Shown piece after piece: positions 54,914 through 64,000 of a stretch of DNA of 64,000 nucleotides. Below the pieces are notes generated by a model. That model worked only from the letters and a program-made list of their open reading frames with translations, ran no database searches and was not told the DNA's origin. Source of the stretch: Shewanella sp. MTB7. GTDB taxonomy: Bacteria; Pseudomonadota; Gammaproteobacteria; Enterobacterales; Shewanellaceae. The position numbers were made by a program, and so were the translations under genes. The stretch is taken from contig NZ_CP085636.1 in NCBI RefSeq assembly GCF_027571385.1, positions 1,488,001-1,552,000 on the forward strand. Reading direction: 5' to 3'. Within the stretch, counting starts at the first letter, position 1; every line of letters starts with the position of its first letter.

Positions 54914-54933
54914 CTGTTATTTGACTAAAAATA

Positions 54934-54970
54934 AAAATACCGGACATATGTATATGTCCGGTATTTTTTT
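54934..54970 (+). terminator. Terminator between the DUF3718 gene and the chemoreceptor
   Basis: AAATACCGGACATA-TG-TATGTCCGGTATTTTTTT: long near-perfect stem, T-run on the plus strand; A-run on the left lets it also work for the convergent chemoreceptor gene. Confidence 0.92.
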
Positions 54971-54998
54971 ATCTTCTGAACAGTAAGTAAACCGCAGA

Positions 54999-57026
54999 TT
55001 ATACCTTAAACTCGCCTACAGAGGCCTGAAGTTCCTCCGCAAGCTGGGCAACTTGATGACTCGATTGGGCTGTTTGATCTGCGCCTGATGCGGTTTCTTC
55101 TGAAATAGCTGCAATATGTTCCAACATTTCAGAGACTTGTTGGCTAACTAAGTTTTGCTCCTGAGCAGCATGAGCTATATGGGTACCAGAATCGTGAGCT
55201 TGATGCACCGCTTCGCTGATACTTTCCAGTGCCACGTTTGCTTGCTCTGTTTTTTCGACACATATGCTGGCTTGATTACGGCTCTGCTCCATCACAGATA
55301 CAGCTTCTTGAGTACCCTGTTGTAAGACTTGGATCATCTGCTGGATCTCTTGAGTTGAGTCTTGTGTTCTTGAGGCTAAACTACGCACCTCGTCTGCAAC
55401 AACCGCAAAGCCACGTCCTTGCTCACCAGCTCGTGCTGCTTCAATAGCCGCGTTTAATGCGAGTAGGTTAGTCTGCTCTGCAATACCACGAATAGTGTCC
55501 AGAATTGAACCAATAGAGGCGCTATCTGTATGTACCTTATTGATCACTAGGCCAGCTTTGGCAACTTCATCGGCTAATGCCAGAATAGTTTGTTTATTTT
55601 CGTCAGCAATAGCACGCATATGCTGTGCTTCTTCATCAGCTTGTTTGATCTGTTTCAATGCATCATCGGCACTGCTTGTTACTTGTTGTGCGCTGGAGTT
55701 CAATTGGGTCGTCGCAGTGGCCACCTGATCGACCTGACTTTTCTGCTCCTGAATGCTGACCGTGGTTTGTGTGGTGATAGCCGACGTTTCCTCTGCCGCA
55801 GCAGCAAGTTGATTTGAGCGGTCTAAAATTCCTTGTATCAGATTTCTTAAGCTATCAACCAAGCGGTTGCAGTTACGAGATAATTCTGCAAATTCATCAT
55901 GACCTGAATCGTCTAACTTATGTGTTAGGTTACCCGATGCCAAAATATTGAGCGCCGTATTGACCTTATTCAGTGACCGCTTGAGTGGCGTAATAACCGC
56001 GTAGCTCACACCAAAGGCGACAAAAATGACAATAATCATCAGGATGATGGTATTAAAACTGGCTCTGTCAATATCTTCGATAGCTTTGTGACTAATTTGG
56101 GTGGAGACAGATTCAACTTTTTCAATCAATTCACTCATGATGACATTAACGCCATCCACATCTTGGTTGACCTTTTTCAGCATCTGTTCGGCGGAAGCGT
56201 CAAAATTTAGTTGACGTTCTTTCATCGCCAGCAGAGAATTATTACCTTGAAGTAGGGTAAATACCTTAGCGGCTTCGGTGTTAATATCACTCATCAAAGT
56301 CGCATCGACAACTCCATCCCAGTGACGAGTGACATATTCGAGTTTACTTTGAGCATCATTTATCAGGTAATTTAGCTCTTGGGATATGGTTTCAAATTTA
56401 GGCTGAGACTTGCTGTTAATTAGGTCGAAATTCGTACTGGCAATACTGCTGAGACTATTATCTATATTGCTCGCCGTTGCAGCTATCTCTTGATCGGTTA
56501 GGTCTTCACTGGTTTCAAGATCAATGAGATCCAGAAGAAGAGAGGCCGTATCGTCAGCCGTTTCCTCTAACTCCGCCAGTTTGACCACTAACTTTTCTTG
56601 GGTAATAAGGGCATTTTCATGAGTAATGATTAACTTGTTACTACTGGCTACAAAGTCTTGATAACGGCTTCTCAGTGTCGAAGTCATACTGGCAAAGCCA
56701 GCCTGTTGTTGGGAACTTAGCAGTCTGGACAGTGTATTTAGTTCAGTGTTGAAAGACTGGCTATGTTCGGTAAATTTGCTTTTTAGTGCCGAAATTTTAT
56801 CTGGTTGAGTGCTGTGATAAGCGATTAAAATTTGTTTCTCTTGCAGCGATAGATTTTGAATTAGACGACTACTGGATTCTAAAGCTGGTAGGCTTAATTC
56901 TTGTAGTATTTGAGTACTACTTTTAAGATCGCTGTTAGTGAGCAAGGAAGCGCCACCCAATGCAATTAAGAGTAAGGTGACAATACTAAACCCGCCGATA
57001 ACTCTAGTGGCGACATTCAATTTCAT
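54999..57026 (-). CDS. Methyl-accepting chemotaxis protein
   Basis: 675 aa. Transmembrane helix 1 at ~8-30, a periplasmic helical sensor to ~315, transmembrane helix 2 at ~316-338 ([20 protein letters not shown]), HAMP domain ~340-395 ([20 protein letters not shown]), then the signalling coiled coil with the kinase hairpin tip ([20 protein letters not shown]) near 510-545. A conventional transmembrane chemoreceptor; ligand unknown. The long helical sensor has no PAS or Cache landmark that I can see. Confidence 0.93.
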   Translation of the reverse strand: MKLNVATRVIGGFSIVTLLLIALGGASLLTNSDLKSSTQILQELSLPALESSSRLIQNLSLQEKQILIAYHSTQPDKISALKSKFTEHSQSFNTELNTLSRLLSSQQQAGFASMTSTLRSRYQDFVASSNKLIITHENALITQEKLVVKLAELEETADDTASLLLDLIDLETSEDLTDQEIAATASNIDNSLSSIASTNFDLINSKSQPKFETISQELNYLINDAQSKLEYVTRHWDGVVDATLMSDINTEAAKVFTLLQGNNSLLAMKERQLNFDASAEQMLKKVNQDVDGVNVIMSELIEKVESVSTQISHKAIEDIDRASFNTIILMIIVIFVAFGVSYAVITPLKRSLNKVNTALNILASGNLTHKLDDSGHDEFAELSRNCNRLVDSLRNLIQGILDRSNQLAAAAEETSAITTQTTVSIQEQKSQVDQVATATTQLNSSAQQVTSSADDALKQIKQADEEAQHMRAIADENKQTILALADEVAKAGLVINKVHTDSASIGSILDTIRGIAEQTNLLALNAAIEAARAGEQGRGFAVVADEVRSLASRTQDSTQEIQQMIQVLQQGTQEAVSVMEQSRNQASICVEKTEQANVALESISEAVHQAHDSGTHIAHAAQEQNLVSQQVSEMLEHIAAISEETASGADQTAQSSHQVAQLAEELQASVGEFKV

Positions 57027-57137
57027 AGGGTGCTCCGTTTTGGTATTATTATTATGTCCCTAGCACTTAATTATGGTTAATTGAGTGCTTGAATATTCAT
57101 GAACAACGATTAGTTATCGGCAAAAAGTTGTTTTAGT

Positions 57138-57962
57138 TTAACTCTTTTTTAACTTGTTTTGGGTAATTATTTCATCAGTTTCTAGATGCCATAGGCTTAA
57201 ATACTCTCCCCAGCAACAGCCTGTGTCCAGCGCTTTAATGGTAGGAGAGTCAACTTCGCCCATCACTGCAGCCCAATGACCAAATACCAGCGTATGGGTT
57301 TTGTTAATTTTACCTTCTTGTATAAACCAGGGGGTTAGATCAGGATCCTTACATTCTGCCGGGGATAGTTTGCATTCAAAATCGAGTCTGCCATCGCTGT
57401 GTAAAAAACGCATTCTCGTGAGTGCATTTATGCAATAGATCTTTCTCTCTAAATCATCCATTCCAAGGTGCCATAGGTTTGAGCCCGAGGTGTACATTTT
57501 CTGGATCAGGCTCTTCTCATAATTTGTTGACAGTAAAGCTTGGGTGACCAGTTGGCTTTCGGCTCTTAGTGTGGACAGATCCCATTGAGGTGGAACACCA
57601 GCATGGCTCATTATAATCTTGTGTTCAGGTAATTCTTGATGAAGCGGTTGATGGCGTAGCCAGCCTATTAACGAGGTAATGTCTGGTGCAGCAAGCAAAG
57701 CCTCTAGTTTATCTTTCGGGTTAACTCTTTTGATTTTGGCGTGTACGGCCATTAAATGCAGATCATGATTGCCCAAAGAAACATTAGCTGATCCATCAAG
57801 CTGTTTAAAATACCTCAGTGTAGGCAACGAGCCCGCTCCTCTAGCGACTAAGTCACCTACAGCCCAAAGTTGATCTCGTGAAGGATTGAAATCAACTTTA
57901 GATAAAAGTTGAATTAACTCATCGAAACAACCCTGAATATCACCCACAAAATAATTTGCCAT
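57138..57962 (-). CDS. apaH: Diadenosine tetraphosphatase
   Basis: 274 aa. Metallophosphatase motifs YFVGDIQGCFDELIQL, GDLVARGAGSLPTL (a variant of GDLVxRG) and SLGNHDLHL, with IMSHAGVPPQW and VFGHWA. Symmetrical Ap4A hydrolysis and RNA cap removal. Last gene of the lptD-to-apaH cluster. Confidence 0.96.
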   Translation of the reverse strand: MANYFVGDIQGCFDELIQLLSKVDFNPSRDQLWAVGDLVARGAGSLPTLRYFKQLDGSANVSLGNHDLHLMAVHAKIKRVNPKDKLEALLAAPDITSLIGWLRHQPLHQELPEHKIIMSHAGVPPQWDLSTLRAESQLVTQALLSTNYEKSLIQKMYTSGSNLWHLGMDDLERKIYCINALTRMRFLHSDGRLDFECKLSPAECKDPDLTPWFIQEGKINKTHTLVFGHWAAVMGEVDSPTIKALDTGCCWGEYLSLWHLETDEIITQNKLKKS

Positions 57963-58084
57963 CTCTTATTTTAATCCTTTTAAATCAATATATAACTGTA
58001 ATGGGCGCTGAAAGGAAAAGAAATATGTTTATACCTGAGAAATGTGACCTCGATTTAGATAGCAGAAAAAGACAATCGCTATTT

Positions 58085-58465
58085 CTAGTGCAGTAATCCA
58101 GGAACAGAGAGTCGAAAGGGGAGAATGGTTGCGTTAAATACTTCACCACTTTCTGTGAGCATACCATAGCTGCCTTGCATTACACCTAAGGGAGTTTCGA
58201 GTACAGTGCCACTTGTGTATTGGTAAGCAGTGTCAGGGGCTATTGTTGGTGTTTCACCCACTACGCCCGCGCCTTGTACTACGCTGAAGTGTTGATTTGA
58301 ATCAGTGATAGACCAGTGACGAGTTTTTAGCGTCACGGGTTCTTTACCTAAGTTGATAATGGTGATTGTGTATCTAAACAGATATCTCTCATCATTTGGT
58401 GAAGACTGCTCTTCGATATATTCTGTTTTGACTTCAATCTTTATCGAGGCTTCAAGTTCAGTCAT
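58085..58465 (-). CDS. apaG: ApaG protein
   Basis: 126 aa, the usual size, with YLFRYTITIINLGKEPVTLK and GVVGETPTIAPDTAYQYTSG, the conserved FN3-like fold of ApaG. Its biochemical role is not settled. Lies between rsmA and apaH as in E. coli; the apaG-apaH gap is 120 bp. Confidence 0.95.
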   Translation of the reverse strand: MTELEASIKIEVKTEYIEEQSSPNDERYLFRYTITIINLGKEPVTLKTRHWSITDSNQHFSVVQGAGVVGETPTIAPDTAYQYTSGTVLETPLGVMQGSYGMLTESGEVFNATILPFRLSVPGLLH

Positions 58466-58557
58466 GGATGTCCTTTTAACAAAAAGGAGGGCAAGCCCTC
58501 CTACATTTTGTAAGTCATTTTAGAATTTAACATAGAGTCTAAATGAAGTAAGCGTTT

Positions 58558-59361
58558 TTATTGCTTATCAATGACCAGATTTGTCATAGCAACATATTGC
58601 TGAACAGTGATCTGCTCTGGTCTAAGAGTCGCATCGATACCTAACTCTGCAAACTCTTCATCAGAGATAATATGTTTAAGGTTATTGCGTAAGGTTTTAC
58701 GGCGCATATTAAATGCTGTGGTCGTTAGATGTCTTAACTGATCGACATCTTTACATGGCCAAGGTTTCACCTTAAATGGTACGAGACGCACAACAGCCGA
58801 GTCGACTTTAGGCGCTGGAGTGAAACTTTCCGGTGGTACTTCAAGCACTGGCATAACCTGGCAATGGTACTGTGCCATAACCGTCAAACGGCCATAAGCT
58901 TTTGTTCCAGGGCTAGCAGAAAGTCTGAGTACGACCTCTTTTTGCAACATGAAGTGCATGTTTTCAATTTGCTCAGCAAATTCAAACAAGTGGAACATCA
59001 GTGGCGTCGAGATGTTGTAAGGCAGATTGCCGAACACTTTCATCTGGCGGCCTTCTTCCACAAGTTGACTGAAGTCAAATTTAAGCGCATCACCTTGGTG
59101 AATATCCAACTTATCTTTTAGTGTCGGGTGTTCACGTAGACGTGCGACCAGATCTTTATCCAGTTCAACTACTGTCAGTTTATCAATACCACTCGCTACC
59201 GGCTCGGTTAAGGCGGCAAGGCCCGGACCAATCTCTACCATTACATGATCGTTATCTGGGGAGATAGCACCAACAATTCGATTGATAATATTATGATCGG
59301 TCAAAAAGTTTTGTCCGAAACGTTTCCTGGCCGTGTGGCCTAAATGTACTTTATTACTCAT
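58558..59361 (-). CDS. rsmA: 16S rRNA dimethyladenosine transferase RsmA (KsgA)
   Basis: 267 aa. [18 protein letters not shown], the SAM-binding [14 protein letters not shown], and the [14 protein letters not shown] catalytic motif of rRNA adenine dimethylases. Methylates the two adenosines near the 16S 3' end during 30S maturation. Overlap-free, 13 bp after pdxA. Confidence 0.96.
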   Translation of the reverse strand: MSNKVHLGHTARKRFGQNFLTDHNIINRIVGAISPDNDHVMVEIGPGLAALTEPVASGIDKLTVVELDKDLVARLREHPTLKDKLDIHQGDALKFDFSQLVEEGRQMKVFGNLPYNISTPLMFHLFEFAEQIENMHFMLQKEVVLRLSASPGTKAYGRLTVMAQYHCQVMPVLEVPPESFTPAPKVDSAVVRLVPFKVKPWPCKDVDQLRHLTTTAFNMRRKTLRNNLKHIISDEEFAELGIDATLRPEQITVQQYVAMTNLVIDKQ

Positions 59362-59374
59362 TGCTTATTTTCAA

Positions 59375-60361
59375 CTACTCAGCTTTTGCTGCCAAATCTA
59401 TGGCTTTATTTAGTGCACAGACAAAGCTTCCTATGTCTGCTTGGCCAGTACCAGCGAGTTCAAGCGCAGTACCGTGATCCACCGAAGTGCGTATATATGG
59501 AAGTCCGAGCGTGATATTCACAGAGCTACCAAAACCTTGGGATTTAAGTACCGGTAAACCTTGGTCATGATACATGGCAAGGATCACATCGGCGTCTTTT
59601 AAATATTTACTTTGGAAAATGGTGTCCGCGGGCAACGGACCAACCAGGCTGATACCTTCGGCTCGTAACTCCTCTAAGGCTGGAATGATAGTGTCTATCT
59701 CTTCTCTGCCTAAATGACCATCTTCACCTGCATGGGGGTTAAGTCCGCACACATATATCTTTGGTTGCTTAATGGCAAATTTATTAACTAAATCTGTATG
59801 CAAGATTTTGATAATCTGATGCAGTCTATCACGGGTTATTGCTTTAGACACATAGGCCAAAGGAATATGAGTTGTGACTAAAGCGACATGTAAATTTGGC
59901 GCTGACAACATCATCACAACGTCTTGACAGTTCGCTTGATGTGCAAAAAACTCGGTATGACCACTAAAGGAAATACCAGCTTGATTGATAATACCTTTAT
60001 GAACTGGACCGGTAACCACCGCATCAAATTCACCGTTCATGTTCTTTTCACCAGCATAGGTCAGAGTCTGAATCACATAAGCACTATTTTGCTCATCGAG
60101 TTGACCACAAGTAGCCTCTGCATTAAGTGAAAATGGTGCTAAAGTCAAGGTCCCAGCTTCTTGTGCTTTTGGCGCCAAACTAGGTTGGTAAGGCTTAAGC
60201 TTTAGCGGAAGCCCGAGCATTTTGGCTCGTGAATATAAAAGTTCTGGATCCGCACAAACAACTAGCTCAGCAGGCCAAGCCTGCTGAGCTAGTTGGATAA
60301 CTAAATCTGGACCAATCCCGGCTGGTTCACCCGGGGTAATGGCTATTCGTTTAGTCGTCAA
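59375..60361 (-). CDS. pdxA: 4-hydroxythreonine-4-phosphate dehydrogenase
   Basis: 328 aa. [18 protein letters not shown], the metal-binding [11 protein letters not shown], and [16 protein letters not shown] are the PdxA pattern. A step in pyridoxal 5'-phosphate synthesis. Between surA and rsmA as usual. Confidence 0.96.
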   Translation of the reverse strand: MTTKRIAITPGEPAGIGPDLVIQLAQQAWPAELVVCADPELLYSRAKMLGLPLKLKPYQPSLAPKAQEAGTLTLAPFSLNAEATCGQLDEQNSAYVIQTLTYAGEKNMNGEFDAVVTGPVHKGIINQAGISFSGHTEFFAHQANCQDVVMMLSAPNLHVALVTTHIPLAYVSKAITRDRLHQIIKILHTDLVNKFAIKQPKIYVCGLNPHAGEDGHLGREEIDTIIPALEELRAEGISLVGPLPADTIFQSKYLKDADVILAMYHDQGLPVLKSQGFGSSVNITLGLPYIRTSVDHGTALELAGTGQADIGSFVCALNKAIDLAAKAE

Positions 60362-60436
60362 TATATTTAGCCTCGATTAAATAGGTTCTGGTATCAAGTT
60401 AACTCTTGTGGATAATAATAACAGATTTAGCCATAA

Positions 60437-61744
60437 TTATTCGCCTCGATTGTTGTCAGGTTCGAAGACTTCGATATACGCTTCAGCTCTCATCTCGTCG
60501 AGCCAGTTTTGTAACTCTTCATTAAACTTACGGCGGAAGATGAGTTGATGTGCTTTGTTAGTATTAAATTTGTCGGTAGCATCTGTCTTACGACGCTCTT
60601 CAAGCTGCACTATATGCCAACCATGACTTGAACGGAAGGGCTCACTGATTTCATTTAACTCAAGGGCATTTAATGTCTGAGAAAATGCCGGTACATAGAC
60701 ACTTGGATCAGCCCAACCTAGCTCACCACCTTTTGCCCCTGAACCAGGATCTTCAGAATACTGACGGGCCAGTGCTGCGAAATCGGCATCACCAGAACGG
60801 ATCTGAGTGACAAACTTATCAAGCATCGCTTTAGCACGCTCTTCAGATAAGATTGGAGAAGGTTTGACTAGGATGTGTCTTGAGCGAACTTCATCGACCT
60901 CTTTGGTCTGTAGACCCCGAGCACCCATTACTTTAATGATGTGGAAACCCGCCCCACTTCTGATTGGACCGATCACATCACCGGGTTTAGCATTTGCTAA
61001 CACTTCGGCAAATAACGTCGGCATTTCATTGACGTTCATATAATCCCAGATACCACCTTCTAGGGCCTTAGGGCCAGAAGATGCTGCGATTGCAGTACGG
61101 CGGAAATCATCGCCACTTTTTACGCGTTTAAGCACTGTTTCGGCGCGTTTACTGGCTGTTGCAAGCTGTTCGCTGTTAGGACTGTTTGGAACTTCAATCA
61201 GGATATGTCCAATCTGAAACTCAACCTCTTGTAGACCTTTCTCCTCAATCATCTTAACTAAGCTACTGATTTCTTGAGGAGAGACTTGAATGCGGCGCTG
61301 AACCTGAATACGTTGTATCTCACCTAAGGTGATCTCTTCACGTAACTGTTCACGGTATTGATTCCAGCTCATTCCCTCTTGAGCTATTTTAACTTGCATC
61401 TGCTCAACGGTTAAGTTTTGTTCTTTAGCTATATTGCCAATGGTTTGGTCGAGTTGTAGATCACCAATATGCAGGCCGATTCTATCAGCCATCTGCATCT
61501 GTAATCGAGTCATGATTAGACGCTCAATAACCTGTGTTCTAAGTGCATTGTCAGAAGGTAGGTCTTGGCCTGCTGCAGTAGCATTTGCTTTCACTGTTTT
61601 AACCATGCCAGAGATCTCACTCTCTAGCAGGATACCTTCGTTAATCTGTACCGACACACTATCGAGAGGGGTATTTAGGGCTTGTGCTGTATGGCTCACG
61701 GCCAGAGCAAGAAAAGCTAAAATTAAATGTTTACTCGGTTTCAT
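60437..61744 (-). CDS. surA: Periplasmic chaperone/peptidyl-prolyl isomerase SurA
   Basis: 435 aa from the ATG at 61744 with AAGGA 8-9 nt upstream; the longer frame to 61813 adds residues before the signal peptide. Signal peptide LILAFLALAVSHTAQA. N-terminal chaperone helices, then two parvulin domains (FQIGHILIEVPNSP, later SRHILVKPSPIL and GGELGWADPSVYVP). Outer-membrane protein folding, including LptD encoded just upstream. Confidence 0.96.
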   Translation of the reverse strand: MKPSKHLILAFLALAVSHTAQALNTPLDSVSVQINEGILLESEISGMVKTVKANATAAGQDLPSDNALRTQVIERLIMTRLQMQMADRIGLHIGDLQLDQTIGNIAKEQNLTVEQMQVKIAQEGMSWNQYREQLREEITLGEIQRIQVQRRIQVSPQEISSLVKMIEEKGLQEVEFQIGHILIEVPNSPNSEQLATASKRAETVLKRVKSGDDFRRTAIAASSGPKALEGGIWDYMNVNEMPTLFAEVLANAKPGDVIGPIRSGAGFHIIKVMGARGLQTKEVDEVRSRHILVKPSPILSEERAKAMLDKFVTQIRSGDADFAALARQYSEDPGSGAKGGELGWADPSVYVPAFSQTLNALELNEISEPFRSSHGWHIVQLEERRKTDATDKFNTNKAHQLIFRRKFNEELQNWLDEMRAEAYIEVFEPDNNRGE

Positions 61745-61889
61745 CCACAAAAATCCTTGGCATATTAATGTCAGGTGCAGTATCAAATGATGCTGACTTG
61801 ATTCTATTATCATGATTGGACTCTAAGACCCGCTCATGGTTCATCTAAAATAAACTTATTTGATCCCATAGGGAATCTAGTTGTAATTA

Positions 61890-64000
61890 TCAGTTTTTAA
61901 GATATAAGGGTTTGCGATAGTTAAATAAACCATCGTCAAGCATATCCGACACACCTAATGGACCAGAACCGCCGAGTCCTTTTATCACGAAGTTAAGGTA
62001 AAACCCCGTTTCAAAGAGCTCACGATTATCCAGAACTGGACTAAAGTCATCATCATAATTGGTTTTAATTCGATAATGATAACTTAACCTAACGGCCCAG
62101 CAACATGATTCATACTGAAAACCAGTGTAAGTTTCTACACTGCGGCTTTCGTTAAGATCATAATACCAGTTACCGACTAAATACCAACTGTCATTAATTG
62201 GCCAAGCTGCTCGCATACCTGCTTGAGATATATTGACCGACTCATTGGTATTTGAGTTCAACAGATCTGGTACATAGCGGTAACTGAACTGGAGTAACTT
62301 ATTAGCACCAGGTCTAAAGTCGAGTGTTACCTCACTCTTTTTATTCTCGCTTTGCTTAGTGTCATACTGAATAGAGCCACTTATAAACCAGTCTTTATAT
62401 AATTTACTGTTTAATTCGGCGGCAAGCACAGAGTTAGAGGTATTTTCTTGGATTAACCTATCATTAGGAATCGAGGGATCACTAATGCCTACTTTACTGT
62501 CTTCAAAGTAGTAAATCTGTCCCACACTAAACTTAAATGTTTCAACATTATGTTCATCAAACAAGCGAGTTGTTAGGCCTAGTGTTAATTGATTCGCATC
62601 AGCAATTCTATCGATGCCTGAAAAACGCCTGTCCCGGAAAAGACCAAAGTAATCATCTTGTATTATCGCGGTATCATAAATGCCAATGTCGTCTTGGTTT
62701 TCATAACCGACATACAAGTATTGGAATTGAGGTTCTAATGTTTGGCGATAGTTTTCATTGAAGTAGCTGGTAAAACGTTCAAAATTTACCTGGCCGTGTA
62801 CGCGTACCAGTGGCAAGGTTCGATTGACAAAACTGGCGATTTCATCATCAGCAGCGAACTCATTAACATCCTGCCAATAGTAGGTTTGTAGCAATTTGAC
62901 TTCACTGGTCAATGAGCCTGCTGGACCATGAATAGGGTAAGAGATACTGGGTTCAAAATTCAGACGTGTTGCGGTTGTGAATCTGCTGTCTTCATGTTGA
63001 AAATTACTCGCTTCACTGGTAAGTCCGAAATCTAAGCCGTTCCAAAAATCTGGTGCGCGATAGTTAAGGCCTATCTGTGGCATAACCTGATAAGGTTTTT
63101 CGTCGCCACCCAATACTTTGATATTTTGTACTCGGGCAGTGACATCCCAGTTTTGTTCGAAGTAGCTAATCTCACCGATGCGAGATATTTGGTTATCGGT
63201 CGCTCGTTGCACATCGGAATTGAGATCGTTGAAATAGTTGTTATCTGATACATTGGTAAAGTTAGCCATCACTCGCCAATTTTCATTGATAGCGCCCCTA
63301 TGTTCCCAATGATAAAGGTAACGATCAGGTGAGTCGGCTAGCATGTTGTCGCTGCCTATGTACTCTAAATTTAGTTGACCTTGTTGTGACTCTCCCGCCA
63401 GATAGCGGAAATCACTCTTTAAGAATAAACCTCGTGATGACATATAATGAGGAGTAAAAGTGAGATCATACTCTGGAGATATATTCCAATAATAAGGCGT
63501 CGCAATTTCGACACCATTAGTGGTGCTGGTGCTTAGTTCTGGAAATAGAAAGCCAGATTTACGTTTTTCAGATACCGGTATCGTCATATAGGGAATATAG
63601 AATACAGGGACGCCACCAATTTTTAACTTGGCATCCCAGAGTTCGCCCCACTCTTCAGAACTGTCAATCTTGATTGTTTCAGCTTCCAGTAACCAAGAGG
63701 TGTCACCTGGAGGACAGGTGGTAAAGTTGGTCTTAGTCAGGTGTAAGTTGTTATCTGAAGTTATTTCTAGTTTTTCGGCATCACCATGAATTTGTTGACC
63801 GTGCATCCAATACTGTGCACCCCAAAGGGATGCACTGTTACTGCGCATCTCAGCGGTGAGGGAGTCGGCTGTAATGGTTATCATCTGATCTTGAAACACT
63901 AGGTTGCCATTGGCATCCAAGCGTTCATTTTGCTGGTCTAGTATTGCTTCATCGGCAGCAATATGCCGATCACCTTGACTGAATAAAACATTGCCATTAA
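61890..64000 (-). CDS. lptD: LPS-assembly protein LptD, partial (5' end outside the window)
   Basis: The minus-strand frame is open from the window edge at 64000 (LDQQNERLDANGNL) to a stop at 61890, about 703 codons, so the N-terminus lies to the right. LptD N-domain repeats at the start (ADSLTAEMRSNSASLW, then SGFLFPELSTSTTNGVEIAT) and then a long outer-membrane beta-barrel (YFEQNWDVTARVQ, YNENYRQTLEPQFQYLYVGY). Inserts lipopolysaccharide into the outer leaflet. Conserved order lptD-surA-pdxA-rsmA-apaG-apaH supports the call. Confidence 0.95.
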   Translation of the reverse strand, partial: NGNVLFSQGDRHIAADEAILDQQNERLDANGNLVFQDQMITITADSLTAEMRSNSASLWGAQYWMHGQQIHGDAEKLEITSDNNLHLTKTNFTTCPPGDTSWLLEAETIKIDSSEEWGELWDAKLKIGGVPVFYIPYMTIPVSEKRKSGFLFPELSTSTTNGVEIATPYYWNISPEYDLTFTPHYMSSRGLFLKSDFRYLAGESQQGQLNLEYIGSDNMLADSPDRYLYHWEHRGAINENWRVMANFTNVSDNNYFNDLNSDVQRATDNQISRIGEISYFEQNWDVTARVQNIKVLGGDEKPYQVMPQIGLNYRAPDFWNGLDFGLTSEASNFQHEDSRFTTATRLNFEPSISYPIHGPAGSLTSEVKLLQTYYWQDVNEFAADDEIASFVNRTLPLVRVHGQVNFERFTSYFNENYRQTLEPQFQYLYVGYENQDDIGIYDTAIIQDDYFGLFRDRRFSGIDRIADANQLTLGLTTRLFDEHNVETFKFSVGQIYYFEDSKVGISDPSIPNDRLIQENTSNSVLAAELNSKLYKDWFISGSIQYDTKQSENKKSEVTLDFRPGANKLLQFSYRYVPDLLNSNTNESVNISQAGMRAAWPINDSWYLVGNWYYDLNESRSVETYTGFQYESCCWAVRLSYHYRIKTNYDDDFSPVLDNRELFETGFYLNFVIKGLGGSGPLGVSDMLDDGLFNYRKPLYLKN

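Overview
The window reads as a chromosomal segment of a marine gammaproteobacterium, most likely Shewanella. The basis is gene content and order in the right half: an FbpABC-type iron transporter, a DyP peroxidase, argR/mdh, ispB/rplU/rpmA/obg, folA, then the apaH-apaG-rsmA-pdxA-surA-lptD cluster. Base composition is AT-rich. The species cannot be named from sequence alone.

Left third (1-20.1 kb) is an RHS/polymorphic-toxin island broken up by insertion sequences. It holds two RHS loci. The first is split into two separately exported proteins: an RHS shell of 1352 aa, and a second protein carrying an Ig/fibronectin-like domain, the RHS core and a variable tip. The second locus is one 1540-aa protein. 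Each tip is followed at once by a small candidate immunity gene and then by a conserved structured 3' repeat of about 160 bp. A third, orphan copy of the repeat lies at the left edge. Remnants of IS66, IS630 (two copies) and an ISL3-like element (two copies) sit immediately beside the repeats. A broken EAL phosphodiesterase gene and a SHOCT/superinfection-immunity-like gene lie between the two RHS loci.

The middle (20.1-23.9 kb) is gene-poor. It has a small membrane protein, a GIY-YIG-like protein, a hairpin-rich non-coding block and an array of six 92-bp tandem repeats.

From 23.9 to 35.7 kb lies a P2-like integrated element: tyrosine integrase, CI-like S24 repressor, Ner-like regulator, a run of tightly overlapping small early genes, a DnaQ-type exonuclease, a P2 gpA-type replication endonuclease, a C5 cytosine methyltransferase, an HNH protein and, at the far end, an Ogr/Delta zinc finger. 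No capsid, terminase, tail or lysis gene is present. It therefore looks like a P2-derived satellite or a deleted prophage that kept its two ends.

From 35.8 kb to the end is ordinary chromosome: an Atm1-type ABC exporter, small hypotheticals, a flavin reductase, a GST-fold protein, a Fur-box-preceded iron ABC transporter, a DyP peroxidase, argR/mdh with an ARG box, ispB, rplU-rpmA-obg, a YjjP/YjjB pair, folA, a chemoreceptor, and the minus-strand lptD-surA-pdxA-rsmA-apaG-apaH cluster. lptD runs off the right edge.
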